Positions 34,519-43,581 of a stretch of 64,000 bases of DNA are shown here, piece after piece. Positions within the stretch are counted from its first letter, which is position 1. Each line of letters opens with the position of its first letter. The position numbers were made by a program, and so were the translations under genes. Under the pieces are notes generated by a model that saw only the letters and a program-made list of their open reading frames with translations, was not told the origin of the DNA and did no database searches. Source of the stretch: Pseudoxanthobacter soli DSM 19599 (GTDB lineage: Bacteria; Pseudomonadota; Alphaproteobacteria; Rhizobiales; Segnochrobactraceae); contig NZ_FRXO01000003.1 of NCBI RefSeq assembly GCF_900148505.1, positions 555,786 to 619,785 on the forward strand. Direction: 5' to 3'.

Positions 34519-35832
34519 ATGGATGCAGCGACACTGGCGCCCGAAGCGGCCTTCGGCGACGGTTCCGGCGAGGCGGGTCCCCTGCCGCGCAAGCGGACGG
34601 TGCAGGTCGACGTCGACGGCGTGAAGGTCGGCGGCGACGCCCCGATCGTCGTTCAGTCCATGACCAACACCGACACCGCCGACGTGGATTCGACCGTCGC
34701 GCAGGTCGCGGCGCTGGCGCGGGCCGGGTCGGAGATCGTGCGCATCACGGTCGACCGTCCGGAGGCCGCGGCGGCGGTGCCGCACATCCGCGAGCGGCTG
34801 GAGCGGCGCGGCATCCGCGTACCGCTCGTGGGCGATTTCCACTATATCGGCCACAAGCTCCTCGCCGATCATCCGGCCTGTGCCGAGGCGCTGGCGAAAT
34901 ACCGCATCAATCCCGGCAATGTCGGCTTCAAGGACAAGCGCGACAAGCAGTTCGGCGCCATCGTCGAACTCGCGGCCCGCCACGGCAAGGCGGTGCGCAT
35001 CGGGGTCAACTGGGGCTCGCTCGACCAGGAACTCCTGACCGCGCTGATGGACGAGAACGCGGCGAGCGCGCGGCCGCGCACGGCGGCGGCGATCCTGCGC
35101 GAAGCGATCATCCGCTCGGCGATCCTGTCGGCGGAGCGCGCGGAGGAGATCGGCCTCGGGCGCGACCGCATCATCCTGTCGGCCAAGGTCTCCCAGGTGC
35201 AGGACCTGATCGCGGTCTACCGCGACCTCGCGCGGCGCTGCGACTACGCGCTTCACCTCGGCCTCACCGAGGCGGGCATGGGTTCCAAGGGCATCGTGGC
35301 ATCGTCGGCGGCGCTGTCGGTGCTGCTGCAGGAAGGCATCGGCGACACCATCCGCATCTCGCTCACGCCGGAACCGGGCGGCGACCGCACGCTGGAGGTG
35401 AAGGTCGCGCAGGAGATCCTGCAGACCATGGGTTTCCGCACCTTCCTGCCGGTGGTGGCGGCCTGCCCGGGCTGCGGCCGCACCACGTCCACGGTGTTCC
35501 AGGAGCTGGCGAAATCCATCGAGGCGCATATCGGCGAGCGGATGCCGGTGTGGCGCGAGACCTATCCGGGCGTGGAGAAGCTCAAGGTCGCGGTGATGGG
35601 CTGCATCGTCAACGGTCCGGGCGAATCGAAGCACGCCGATATCGGCATCTCGCTGCCGGGAACGGGCGAATCCCCCTCGGCGCCGGTGTTCATCGACGGC
35701 GCCAAGGCGCTGACGCTGCGCGGGCCCAACATCGCCGCCGAGTTCAAGGCGCTGGTCGAGGACTATATCGAGCGCCGGTTCGGCGGCGGCAAGGACGCCG
35801 CTCCGGCCAACCCGGCCTCGGACGCGGCCTGA
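34519..35832 (+). CDS. ispG: 4-hydroxy-3-methylbut-2-en-1-yl diphosphate synthase (flavodoxin)
   Basis: An iron-sulfur enzyme of the MEP isoprenoid pathway, converting MEcPP to HMBPP. The 437-residue product has the TIM-barrel start [20 protein letters not shown] and the [4Fe-4S] ligands in ACPGCGRTT (two Cys, near 316/319) and [10 protein letters not shown] (Cys near 362). A GGGGAAAG site precedes the ATG at 34519; a GTG/ATG at 34435 would add an unlikely leader. About 30 residues before the core are typical for alphaproteobacteria. Confidence 0.95.
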   Translation: MDAATLAPEAAFGDGSGEAGPLPRKRTVQVDVDGVKVGGDAPIVVQSMTNTDTADVDSTVAQVAALARAGSEIVRITVDRPEAAAAVPHIRERLERRGIRVPLVGDFHYIGHKLLADHPACAEALAKYRINPGNVGFKDKRDKQFGAIVELAARHGKAVRIGVNWGSLDQELLTALMDENAASARPRTAAAILREAIIRSAILSAERAEEIGLGRDRIILSAKVSQVQDLIAVYRDLARRCDYALHLGLTEAGMGSKGIVASSAALSVLLQEGIGDTIRISLTPEPGGDRTLEVKVAQEILQTMGFRTFLPVVAACPGCGRTTSTVFQELAKSIEAHIGERMPVWRETYPGVEKLKVAVMGCIVNGPGESKHADIGISLPGTGESPSAPVFIDGAKALTLRGPNIAAEFKALVEDYIERRFGGGKDAAPANPASDAA

Positions 35833-35862
35833 CGAAGGCCGTTTCGGTCCGATTGACGGGGT

Positions 35863-35881
35863 TTGGGGCCTCCGGCCCCAA
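35863..35881 (+). terminator. short hairpin after ispG
   Basis: TTGGGGCC (35863-35870), loop TCC, and GGCCCCAA (35874-35881) form an 8-bp stem 30 bp after the ispG stop. No T run follows, so terminator function is only possible. Confidence 0.45.
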
Positions 35882-35902
35882 GTGGGTCCGGGCGGCAGCC
35901 CG

Positions 35903-35933
35903 AAAGAAAAGTCGGGCGCGGGCGGCAGCCCGC
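35903..35933 (-). terminator. terminator after thpR
   Basis: On the minus strand GCGGGC-TGCC-GCCCGC (35933-35918) starts right at the thpR stop codon and is followed by TTTTCTTT (35910-35903). The stem sequence is repeated once more at 35890-35902. Confidence 0.55.
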
Positions 35934-36470
35934 TCAGACCGCGAGCGGAAACGCCTCTTCCACCAGATAGGGCCCGCCGCCGACGCTGGCGCGGGCGGAG
36001 AACAGCACGAAGCGCGGCGCGATGAACGGCGGCACCTCGAAGCCGCCGCGCAGCGCCAGCCAGTCCGCGACTTCGCGCGGCGAGGTGCCGCGCAGCCGCG
36101 CGAGGGTGATGTGGGGCGTGAACTTGCGCCCTTCCGGCGGCAGGCCGAGGCGCTGGAGAATGCGCTCGTGCTCGGCCTGAAGCTCGCCGAGAGCGGTGCT
36201 GGGCGCGACGCGGGCGAACAAGGTATGCGGCTTGTCGCCGCCGAAGCTGCCGAGACCGGAGATGTGCACCCGCACCGACGCCCTTCGAACCCGCATCAGC
36301 GCGTCGGCGATCTCGTCGGCGGTGCGGTCGTCGATGTCGCCGATGAAGCGCAGGGTGATGTGGTAGTTCTCCGGATCGATCCAGCGCGCGTTCCTGAGGC
36401 CGCCCCGGAGCAGGCCGACCTGGGTGCCGACGACGGCGGGGATCTCGAGACCCGTGAAGAGCCGTGGCAT
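35934..36470 (-). CDS. thpR: RNA 2',3'-cyclic phosphodiesterase (2'-5' RNA ligase family)
   Basis: A 2H phosphoesterase that hydrolyses 2',3'-cyclic phosphate ends of RNA. The 178-residue product has both HxTx motifs, HITLRF (near residue 39) and HITLAR (near residue 121), which mark the active site. It begins MPRLFTGLEIP, the usual start. The longer open frame upstream has no family similarity. It is a single gene, convergent with ispG. Confidence 0.92.
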   Translation of the reverse strand: MPRLFTGLEIPAVVGTQVGLLRGGLRNARWIDPENYHITLRFIGDIDDRTADEIADALMRVRRASVRVHISGLGSFGGDKPHTLFARVAPSTALGELQAEHERILQRLGLPPEGRKFTPHITLARLRGTSPREVADWLALRGGFEVPPFIAPRFVLFSARASVGGGPYLVEEAFPLAV

Positions 36471-36865
36471 GGGCAGCGCTCCGTCCGGTGATTCGATCCG
36501 AATGCCCCATTGTGAACGGGCATGGGCCGCCGTTGGCAAGCCCCTCGCGACGGCATGGGTCGAAAAGGCCGGTTGAGAACGGTCGCGCAGCCTTGCCCGA
36601 GACGCCGGCCCGGCCCGGCCGTCGCCTCGCGAACCGCAGCGAAAGTCCCGCGATCTTGCCTGCCGGGCATCCACGGCCCGGCGGAGACGTGCGTCCGGAA
36701 TGGCGTCCGGGCGCGGTCTTGGGGCATGATTGCGGCTGTGCAGGTTGGGCGCGTCGCCCGGCGCGAGGGTGCCTGGTGATCCGTCGGGCGGCCCCTTCGA
36801 AAGGGCGTTCCCATGATCCCTCCCAGACCGATGACCCCTCCCAGACCCAAGAACGGGACGGACCG
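36471..36865. other. 395-bp gap without a convincing gene
   Basis: Open frames here are Arg-rich GC artefacts. The only pattern is a near-exact 17-bp direct repeat (atgatccctcccagacc and gatgacccctcccagac, about 36812-36848) shortly before the next gene. The promoters of thpR (left) and the small membrane protein (right) must lie here, but no clear -35/-10 pair was seen. Confidence 0.5.
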
Positions 36866-37252
36866 ATGAAAACCCCGGATCCATCCGCCGGCCGGCCCTC
36901 ACGACCGAAGCCGCCGCTTGCCGCCGCCGTCGTGCTATGGCTCGCGATCGCCGTGGCCTTTCTCGGCCTGCTGGCGAGCCCGGTGTTCTGGATCGGCATT
37001 CCCTTCCTGTTCGATGCGCCGGGCTCGATGGAAAACCCGATCATGGGGTTTCTCGTCGCCGGCATCCTCGCGCTGCCGGCGGTCTCCATCGCCATGGCGG
37101 TGATCGCGGTGCTGGCGCTGCGCCGCTACCGCCGGTTCAGGCTCGTCTTCGCCGTGCTGCTCGGCGTCGGCTGGGTCGCCTACATGGCCGGCGTGCTGGA
37201 AACGCTGGAGGTGCGCTGCGGCGGCACGTTCAACTGCCAGCCGCCGGCCTGA
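36866..37252 (+). CDS. small membrane protein of unknown function
   Basis: A 128-residue protein with three predicted transmembrane helices: AAAVVLWLAIAVAFLGLLAS, GFLVAGILALPAVSIAMAVI and LVFAVLLGVGWVAYMAGVL. The C-terminus has two cysteines (EVRCGGTFNCQPP) likely on the outer side. The ATG at 36866 follows GGGACGG. I do not recognise the family. Codon use and GC match the neighbours, so it looks native. Confidence 0.7.
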   Translation: MKTPDPSAGRPSRPKPPLAAAVVLWLAIAVAFLGLLASPVFWIGIPFLFDAPGSMENPIMGFLVAGILALPAVSIAMAVIAVLALRRYRRFRLVFAVLLGVGWVAYMAGVLETLEVRCGGTFNCQPPA

Positions 37253-37267
37253 CCGGGAAAGCCCGCC

Positions 37268-37289
37268 AGAGCGCTTTCCGATCTGATTC
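37268..37289 (-). repeat. end fragment of the palindromic element
   Basis: AGAGCGCTTTCCGATCTGAT matches the right end of the element at 44391-44497. It abuts and slightly overlaps the 3' end of the EamA gene, whose stop codon falls at its edge. Confidence 0.65.
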
Positions 37290-38202
37290 AGCTTGGGTTT
37301 GCCGCCGGCCGCGCCGCCTTGCGGCCCGGCAGGGTCATGGCGGCGACGCCGGCCACGACGCAGCCGAGGCCGATCCACGCGGTCGGCGTCGGCTGTTCGC
37401 CGAGAAAGGCGCAGCCGATCGCGACGCCGATGGGCACGCGCAGATAGGCCTGGGCGGTGGTGCCGACCGAGCCGAGCGTCTGCACCAGGCGGAAATAGAT
37501 CACGAAGGCGAGAGCGGTCGAGAACACCGACAGCGCGGCGAGCGCCAGCAGGGACGACGCGGCGGGGGCGAGCGTCCACGGCCGGTCGACGACGAGGCTG
37601 AGCGGAACGAGGATCGCGGCGCCGCAGAGCAGGGAACCCGCCGCCGGCATCATCGGATCGAGCCCCTTGAAGCTCTTGCCGAAGATCGCCGCGCCCGCAT
37701 AGCAGACCGAGGCGGCGACGATGGCGAGCTGCGATGCCACCTCCTTGCCGAGGCCGGCGAGCGCCTGAAACCCGACGATCAGGCAGATGCCGGCGAGCCC
37801 GGCGGCGACGCCGAACATCTTGCGGGTCGTCACCGGTTCGTGCCGCGTGATCGCCGCCGTCATCAGGAAGGCGAACACCGGCGTCGTCGCGTTGAGGATC
37901 GCCGCGAGGCCGGCATCGGCGGTCTGTTCCGCCCAGGCGATCAGCGTGAACGGAACGGCGCTGTTGAGGCAGGCCTGGATCAGGAAGCGGACCCATGTCG
38001 CCCGGTCGCGCGGCAGGCGCAGGCCGCGTCCTCGGATCACGGCCGCCAGCACCAGGCCGGCGATCAGCGTTCTCGCCGCGATCAGGGTCACCGGCGGAAT
38101 GGTTTCGACGCCGATCTTGATGAAGGTGTAGGAAGCGCCCCACAGGGTGGACAGCACGAGAAGGAGCGCCAGCTCCCGCGTCCGGTCAGGGTGTTCGGCC
38201 AT
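37288..38202 (-). CDS. EamA/DMT family transporter
   Basis: A 304-residue inner-membrane transporter of the drug/metabolite type with ten predicted helices in two EamA repeats (first about 10-140, second about 155-290). It starts LALLLVLSTLWGASYTFIKI and contains the usual LNATTPVFAFLMTA and SVGTTAQAYLRVPIGVAIG segments. The substrate cannot be inferred. Divergent from the ArsR-type regulator 127 bp away, which might control it. Confidence 0.87.
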   Translation of the reverse strand: MAEHPDRTRELALLLVLSTLWGASYTFIKIGVETIPPVTLIAARTLIAGLVLAAVIRGRGLRLPRDRATWVRFLIQACLNSAVPFTLIAWAEQTADAGLAAILNATTPVFAFLMTAAITRHEPVTTRKMFGVAAGLAGICLIVGFQALAGLGKEVASQLAIVAASVCYAGAAIFGKSFKGLDPMMPAAGSLLCGAAILVPLSLVVDRPWTLAPAASSLLALAALSVFSTALAFVIYFRLVQTLGSVGTTAQAYLRVPIGVAIGCAFLGEQPTPTAWIGLGCVVAGVAAMTLPGRKAARPAANPS

Positions 38203-38329
38203 GGTCTCCGGTTCCGATTCGGCGGATAAGCGGGGTCTCTTCTACCGGCTGCGGCCGCCCGGATGTTTCGGTGCGCGCCGAAGCGTCCGCGCTTAGAGCG
38301 GCGGCGGCCGTCCTGTATCATCCCGTGCC

Positions 38330-39058
38330 ATGACCGGCATCGCTTCCGCAAACACCGTCGCCGAAGTCGCCCGCCTGATCGGGGACGCCGCGCGCGCCAA
38401 CATGCTTCTCGCCCTGATGGGCGGGCAGGCGCTGGCGGCGGGCGAACTGGCGTTGCGCGCCGGCATCACGGCGCAGACCGCCAGCGGCCACCTCGCCAAG
38501 CTCGTCGACGTCCGCCTCGTCGCGGTCGAGAAGCAGGGGCGCCATCGCTACTACCGGCTCGCCTCGCCGGAGATCGCCGATGTGCTGCACGCGCTGATGT
38601 CGGTGGCGGCGGCCGGTCCGGCGCGGCATCGCCCGCCGGGCCCGCGCGACGCGGCGCTGCGGCTCGCGCGCACCTGCTACGACCACATGGCCGGGCGGCT
38701 CGCCGTCGCGGTGGCGGATGCGCTGCAGGCGCGCGGCCACGTCGCGCTTTCGGAGGGCGCTGCCCTCGTCACCGACGAAGGCCGTCGGTTCTTCTGCGAT
38801 TTCGGGCTTGAGATCGAGGGAGCGGGTCCGTCCCGCCGGGCGCTGTGCCGTGCCTGCCTCGACTGGAGCGAGCGCCGCCCGCACATCGCCGGGCGGCTCG
38901 GCGCCGCGCTGCTCGACAGGGTGCTGGAACTCGGCTGGGTGGCGCGGGTGCCGGACGGCCGGGCGCTCGCCATCACCCGGGCGGGAGAGCGCGGCTTCGA
39001 GGCCGCGTTCGGCCTCTCCCCGGGCTGGCGGGAGCCGCAGGTGCCCCGGTCTTCCTGA
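38330..39058 (+). CDS. ArsR family transcriptional regulator
   Basis: A 242-residue protein with an N-terminal winged helix (NTVAEVARLIGDAARANMLL, ITAQTASGHLAKLVDVRLVA, GRHRYYRLASPEIADVL). The long C-terminal part (about 100-240) is an extra helical domain with a cysteine pair in ALCRACLDWSERRPHIAG, seen in the longer ArsR members of alpha- and betaproteobacteria. Ligand unknown. It is divergent from the EamA gene, which is the likeliest target. Confidence 0.83.
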   Translation: MTGIASANTVAEVARLIGDAARANMLLALMGGQALAAGELALRAGITAQTASGHLAKLVDVRLVAVEKQGRHRYYRLASPEIADVLHALMSVAAAGPARHRPPGPRDAALRLARTCYDHMAGRLAVAVADALQARGHVALSEGAALVTDEGRRFFCDFGLEIEGAGPSRRALCRACLDWSERRPHIAGRLGAALLDRVLELGWVARVPDGRALAITRAGERGFEAAFGLSPGWREPQVPRSS

Positions 39059-39091
39059 GCGCGGCCGGTTTCCCGGAAGGCTCCAGGCCAT

Positions 39092-39120
39092 AAAAAAAGG
39101 CGCGGCCCGAAGGCCGCGCC
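39092..39120 (-). terminator. strong terminator for the Bax-inhibitor-1 family gene
   Basis: Read on the minus strand, GGCGCGGCC-TTCG-GGCCGCGCC (39120-39099) is followed by seven T (39098-39092). It lies 26 bp after the stop codon of the 39147-39941 gene, whose partner gene converges from the left. Confidence 0.93.
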
Positions 39121-39146
39121 CGATCTTCCGAATTTGTGCGTCCCGA

Positions 39147-39941
39147 TCAGTTGCGGTTGCCGAACAGCTGCAGCAGCATCGTGAACAGGTTGATGAAGTC
39201 GAGGTACAGACGAAGCGCACCGAGGATCGCCTTGCGGCCGATCGTGGCGCTGTCGTCGCCCGCGTAATACATCTCCTTGATCTGCTGGGTGTCGTAGGCG
39301 GTCAGGCCCGCGAACACCAGCACGCCGATCACGGACACGGCGAACTGCAGCGCCGACGACTGGAGGAACAGGTTCACCAGCGAGGCGATGATGATGCCGA
39401 TCAGGCCCATGAACAGGAACGAGCCCATGCCCGACAGCGAGCGCGAGGTGGTGTAGCCGTAGAGGCTGAGCGCGCCGAACGATGCGGCCGTGATGAAGAA
39501 CACCCGGGCGATCGAGGCGTGGGTATAGACTAGGAAGATGGAGCTGAGCGACAGGCCCATCAGCGCGGCGAACACCCAGAACGCGATCTGGGCCGACGGC
39601 ACGCTCATCGAGCCGATGCGCGGCATCACGAGGAACACCATGGCGAGCGGCGCGAGGATGACCACCCACTTCAGCGGGCTGACGAACAGCGCGTAGCCGA
39701 TCTGGGTCAGCGCCATGCCGTTACCGACGGTCGCCACAGCGGCGGCGGAGCCCGGATCGGTCACGGACAGCGAGAACGCGCCGATGGCGGCGAGGCCGGT
39801 GATGACGAGGCCGATCGCCATGTAGTTGTAGACCTGAAGCATGTACGCGCGCAGGCCCGCATCGAAGACGCCGGCCTGTGCCCGCGCGGAAGCATTGACG
39901 CCTCCGAAGCGCGTGGAAGGGTTGCGGTCGAACGTCGACAT
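39147..39941 (-). CDS. Bax inhibitor-1/YccA family membrane protein
   Basis: A 264-residue inner-membrane protein with seven predicted helices, of the YbhL/YccA branch of the BI-1 family; homologues are pH-sensitive calcium leak channels or FtsH modulators. Conserved segments are LRAYMLQVYNYMAIGLVITG, MGSFLFMGLIGIIIASLVNL and AYDTQQIKEMYYAGDD near the C-terminus. The SD GTGAGGA precedes the ATG. A strong terminator follows and a long, structured 5' region precedes it. Confidence 0.92.
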   Translation of the reverse strand: MSTFDRNPSTRFGGVNASARAQAGVFDAGLRAYMLQVYNYMAIGLVITGLAAIGAFSLSVTDPGSAAAVATVGNGMALTQIGYALFVSPLKWVVILAPLAMVFLVMPRIGSMSVPSAQIAFWVFAALMGLSLSSIFLVYTHASIARVFFITAASFGALSLYGYTTSRSLSGMGSFLFMGLIGIIIASLVNLFLQSSALQFAVSVIGVLVFAGLTAYDTQQIKEMYYAGDDSATIGRKAILGALRLYLDFINLFTMLLQLFGNRN

Positions 39942-40183
39942 CGAGAATTTCCTCTCACAGTCTTACAGACTTGAACATTTGCCCCCGGCGCACCACGCGC
40001 CAGAAACCTGAAACCGAACATCGGCGGGACCGGACCCTGTCGCGGGCCGAATACCGCCGCACGTCGGCCGCCGCGTCAGTCCCCACGGCGATTTCCCTCT
40101 CGAATATGGTCTTTCCGCCCGCGGCGTACAAGCGCGCAGGCGCGGAATCGGCGGCTTTCGCGGGCCGGAAGGCTCACACCCGG
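39942..40183 (-). other. 241-bp 5' region of the BI-1 gene, candidate ybhL-type leader RNA
   Basis: This space before the BI-1 gene is GC-rich, has no ORF of quality and contains several short inverted repeats, e.g. GCCG-N5-CGGC and AGTCT-GT-AAGACT near the gene. A conserved leader (ybhL motif) is known upstream of this gene family in alphaproteobacteria; I cannot confirm a match by eye. The permease gene upstream ends at 40184, so the promoter must also lie here or further up. Confidence 0.35.
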
Positions 40184-42826
40184 TCACAAATCGCGGAGCA
40201 CCGGGCCCGCCTTGTGGCCGAGCACCCGCCACGTGCCGACGAGGCCGAGACCGACCGTCACGACGAGCGCCACGGCGACGGCGCCGATGGCGGTCGCCGC
40301 GTCGAACGCGAACGGAATCCGCATCACGCCGGCGATCACCGCATAGGCCGCCGCCGAGCCGGCGGCGACGGCGAACACCGCCGTCGCGCCGCCGAGAAGC
40401 GCGTATTCGAGCGCGAAGGCGGCGATGAGCCGGCGCCGGGTCGCCCCCAGCGTCTTGAGCACGACGGCATCGTGGATGCGGCTCGCGTGGCTTGCCGCGA
40501 GAGCACCCGCCAGCACCAGCACGCTCGCCGCGAGCGCGATGGAGGCGGCGGCGCGGATCGCCAGCGCGAGCTGCGACACGAGGTCGTTGATGGTGTCGAG
40601 CGCGTCCTTCACCCGCACCGCCGTCACCGTCGGGAAGTCGCGGCCGATGGCGCGCATCAGCGCCGTCTCCGCCTCCGGGGAGCCGCCGCCCGGATAGGCC
40701 AGCGTGGCGAGCACGCCATAGGGTGCCCCGGCGAAGGTGTTCGGCGAGAACACCATGACGAAGTTGATGGACAGCGAATCCCATTCCGTCGTGCGCAGGT
40801 TGGCAATGGTCGCCGTCACCGGCCGGCCGAGCACGTTGACCGTGACCGGATCGCCGATCTTCAGCCCGAGATCGCGGGCGACGTCGGCGGAAAACGACAC
40901 CAGCGGCTTGCCGGCATAGTCCGCCGGCCACCATTCGCCCTCGCTCACGCGCCCGTTCGCCGGCGGCGTCGCGGCGAAGGTGATGCCGCGGTCGCCTTTC
41001 AGCACCCAGGCCGCGCTGGCGGGGGCGGGATAGTCCGCGGCGGGGATGCCCTTCAGCGACACCAGCCGGCCGCGCAGCATCGGCGTCGCCGCCACGGTCG
41101 CGCCCGGCGCCTCGCGGGCGAGGAACGCCCGGAATGGGTCGATCTCGGTGCTGGCGACGTCGAGGAAGAAGAAGCTCGGCGCCACCGCCGGCATCCGTCC
41201 CGTGAGTTCCCGGCGCATGTTGCCGTCGATCAGCGCGAGGGTGACGAGCAGCGTCAGCCCGAGCCCGAGGGAGAGCACCACCACCGGCGTCAGCGCGCCG
41301 GGCCGGCGGATGTTGCCGAGCGCGAGGCGCAGCGTGACCGAGCGGGCGCGCGGCGCGCGGGCGGCGAGGGCTCTCAGCCCGGCCGCGACCGCCCGCAGCA
41401 CGACGAAGGCGCCGATGGTGCCGGCGACGAACACCACGGCGATGCGGCGGTCGTCGGCGAGCCCGATGGCGATCGCGGCGAGCGCCGCCGCCACCGCGGC
41501 CGTCGCGATCACGTACCGCCGCCGCGGCCGGCGCGCCTCGCCGTCGGCGTCGCGGAACAGCACCGTGGGCGACACGTCGTGGACGCGGCCGAGCGGCCAC
41601 AGCGAGAACGCGAGCGCTGTGAGCACGCCGTAGAGCGCCGCGAGGCCGAGGGCGCCGGGATAGAGCCCGCCGACCGCATCGACCGGCAGCACGCCGGCGA
41701 GCGCGACCCCGGCGAGCGGCGGGATGGCCGCGGCGAGGACGAGGCCGATGGCGATGCCGAGCGCGGCGATCGCCATCACCTCGGCGAGCGCCATGAAGAA
41801 CACGAACGTGCCGGAGGCGCCGAGCGCGCGCAGCGCCGCGATGCTCGCCCGCTTGCGCTCCACGAACGCCGACACCGCGTTGGCGACCCCGACGCCGCCG
41901 ACCACGAGCGCGGAAAGCCCGACCACGGTCAGGTATTGCGCGAACCGGGCGATGTTGTCGACGAAGCCCGGCGCGGCGGCGTTGCGGTCGCGCAGCCGCC
42001 AGCCGGCATCGGGGAAGGTCGCTTCCAGCCGGTCCTTCGCCGCCTTCACCGCGGCGTCGCCCGCGCCCGGCGGCAGGGTGACGCGCTCGTGCCAGGTGAC
42101 CAGGCTGCCCGGCACCACGAGCCCCGTCGAATCGAGCGCGCGGGCCGAGATCATCAGCCGCGGGCCGAAATCGAACCCGCCGGCGAGCTTGTCCGGCTCG
42201 CGGGCGATCACGCCCTCGAGCACCACTTCGGTGGTGCCGAGGCCGATGCGGTCGCCGATTTTGAGGCCGAGCCGGTCGAGCAGCGCCTTGTCGGCCACCG
42301 CGCCCCAGACAGGCGCGCCATCGGTCGCCTGCGGCTTCCGCCCGATCATCGCGTGGAGGTCGCCGCCGCCTTCGATGTCGAGCGATCCGACCAGCGGATA
42401 GGCGTCGTCGACCGCCTTCAGCTCGACCAGGATCTGGTCGCCGGTGGCGGGGTTGCGCGCCATGGAACGCAGCGTCGCCACCGTCGAGGTCGGCCCGAGC
42501 GCGGCGAGCGCGGCGTGCTCGTCGGGGCTCGCCGCGCGGTGGACCAGCGCCGCGTCGAGGTCGCCGCCGAGGATGGCGCGGCCCTGGTCCGCCACGGAGG
42601 CGGTGAGGGCGCCGGCGAGCGAGCCGACCCCGCCGATGGTGGCGACGCCGAGCGCGATGCAGGCGACGAACACGCGGAATCCGGCCAGCGTGCCGCCGGA
42701 AAGGCTACCGCGCAGGTCGCGCCGGGCGAAGCCGAGCGCGAGGCGAAGCCGCGCCAGCCGCCCGCCGGTCCCGGCTCCCGCACGCGCGCCGGTCGCGGCC
42801 GGGGCGATGGCGCCGGCCCCGCTCAC
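40184..42826 (-). CDS. ABC transporter permease, FtsX/MacB type (YbbP-like)
   Basis: An 880-residue inner-membrane protein with an N-terminal helix (VFVACIALGVATIGGVGSLA), a large periplasmic domain, and two FtsX domains of three and four helices (about 260-430 and 720-870). This is the YbbP layout. The GTG at 42826 overlaps the stop of the ATPase gene (GTGA), so the ATPase and permease form one unit. In E. coli and many proteobacteria ybbA-ybbP is divergent from tesA, and the same arrangement is seen here. The substrate is unknown; lysophospholipid or lipoprotein handling has been suggested. Confidence 0.88.
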   Translation of the reverse strand: MSGAGAIAPAATGARAGAGTGGRLARLRLALGFARRDLRGSLSGGTLAGFRVFVACIALGVATIGGVGSLAGALTASVADQGRAILGGDLDAALVHRAASPDEHAALAALGPTSTVATLRSMARNPATGDQILVELKAVDDAYPLVGSLDIEGGGDLHAMIGRKPQATDGAPVWGAVADKALLDRLGLKIGDRIGLGTTEVVLEGVIAREPDKLAGGFDFGPRLMISARALDSTGLVVPGSLVTWHERVTLPPGAGDAAVKAAKDRLEATFPDAGWRLRDRNAAAPGFVDNIARFAQYLTVVGLSALVVGGVGVANAVSAFVERKRASIAALRALGASGTFVFFMALAEVMAIAALGIAIGLVLAAAIPPLAGVALAGVLPVDAVGGLYPGALGLAALYGVLTALAFSLWPLGRVHDVSPTVLFRDADGEARRPRRRYVIATAAVAAALAAIAIGLADDRRIAVVFVAGTIGAFVVLRAVAAGLRALAARAPRARSVTLRLALGNIRRPGALTPVVVLSLGLGLTLLVTLALIDGNMRRELTGRMPAVAPSFFFLDVASTEIDPFRAFLAREAPGATVAATPMLRGRLVSLKGIPAADYPAPASAAWVLKGDRGITFAATPPANGRVSEGEWWPADYAGKPLVSFSADVARDLGLKIGDPVTVNVLGRPVTATIANLRTTEWDSLSINFVMVFSPNTFAGAPYGVLATLAYPGGGSPEAETALMRAIGRDFPTVTAVRVKDALDTINDLVSQLALAIRAAASIALAASVLVLAGALAASHASRIHDAVVLKTLGATRRRLIAAFALEYALLGGATAVFAVAAGSAAAYAVIAGVMRIPFAFDAATAIGAVAVALVVTVGLGLVGTWRVLGHKAGPVLRDL

Positions 42827-43581
42827 GAGGCCGCCACCCGCGCCGGGGCCTCCGGCTCGATCACGCCGGAGCGCACCCGCACCGTGCGGCCGCAGCGCGC
42901 GGCGAGCGCGGCATCGTGGGTGACGAGCACCAGCGTCGTGCCGCGTTCGGCCTGGGCGCGGAACATCAGGTCGACGATGGCGGCCCCCGTCGCGGCATCG
43001 AGGTTTCCGGTCGGCTCGTCGGCGATGATCAGCGCGGGTTCCGGCGCCAGCGCGCGGGCGATGGCCACGCGCTGCTGCTCGCCGCCGGACATCTCCTTCG
43101 GCAGATGGTTCAGCCGCCCGGAAAGCCCGACGGCGGCAAGCTCCGCCTCCGCGCGGGCGAAGGCGTCGGCCCGCCCGGCGAGTTCCAGCGGCACGGCGAC
43201 GTTTTCCAGCGCCGTCATGGTCGGGATCAGGTGGAACGACTGGAACACGATGCCGACATGGCGGCCGCGGAACCGGGCGAGCGCGTCCTCGTCGAGCCCG
43301 GTCAGGTCCTGCCCCGCCACCCGCACCGTGCCCCGGTCCGGCCGCTCCAGCCCGCCGATCACCATCAGCAGCGTCGACTTGCCGGAGCCGGAGGGGCCGA
43401 CGATGCCGACGGTCTCGCCGGGGGCGACCGCGAGGTCGACGCCGCGCAGCACGTCGACGGCGGCGGCGCCGCGCCCGAGCGCGAGGTGGACGCCGCCGAT
43501 CTCCACCGCGAGCGGGGCCGGGGACGCGGCTGCGGAGGAAGCGGCTGCGGGGGTGGCGACGGGGCTTGGGGAGGCCGGCAT
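42823..43581 (-). CDS. ABC transporter ATP-binding protein (YbbA-like)
   Basis: A 252-residue ATPase of the LolD/MacB group. Motifs: Walker A GPSGSGKST, Q-loop IVFQSFHLIPTMTALEN, signature MSGGEQQR, Walker B ALIIADEPTGNLDAATG and H-loop VLVTHDAALA. About 25 Ala/Pro/Ser residues precede the first strand. The ATG at 43581 gives a normal length; the open frame continues upstream through repeat DNA. Coupled to the permease gene by a GTGA overlap. Confidence 0.92.
   Translation of the reverse strand: MPASPSPVATPAAASSAAASPAPLAVEIGGVHLALGRGAAAVDVLRGVDLAVAPGETVGIVGPSGSGKSTLLMVIGGLERPDRGTVRVAGQDLTGLDEDALARFRGRHVGIVFQSFHLIPTMTALENVAVPLELAGRADAFARAEAELAAVGLSGRLNHLPKEMSGGEQQRVAIARALAPEPALIIADEPTGNLDAATGAAIVDLMFRAQAERGTTLVLVTHDAALAARCGRTVRVRSGVIEPEAPARVAAS

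Noticed and set aside
36471..36865. Possible small genes in the gap between thpR and the membrane protein
   Set aside because: All frames are Arg-rich with no start signals or recognisable pattern.
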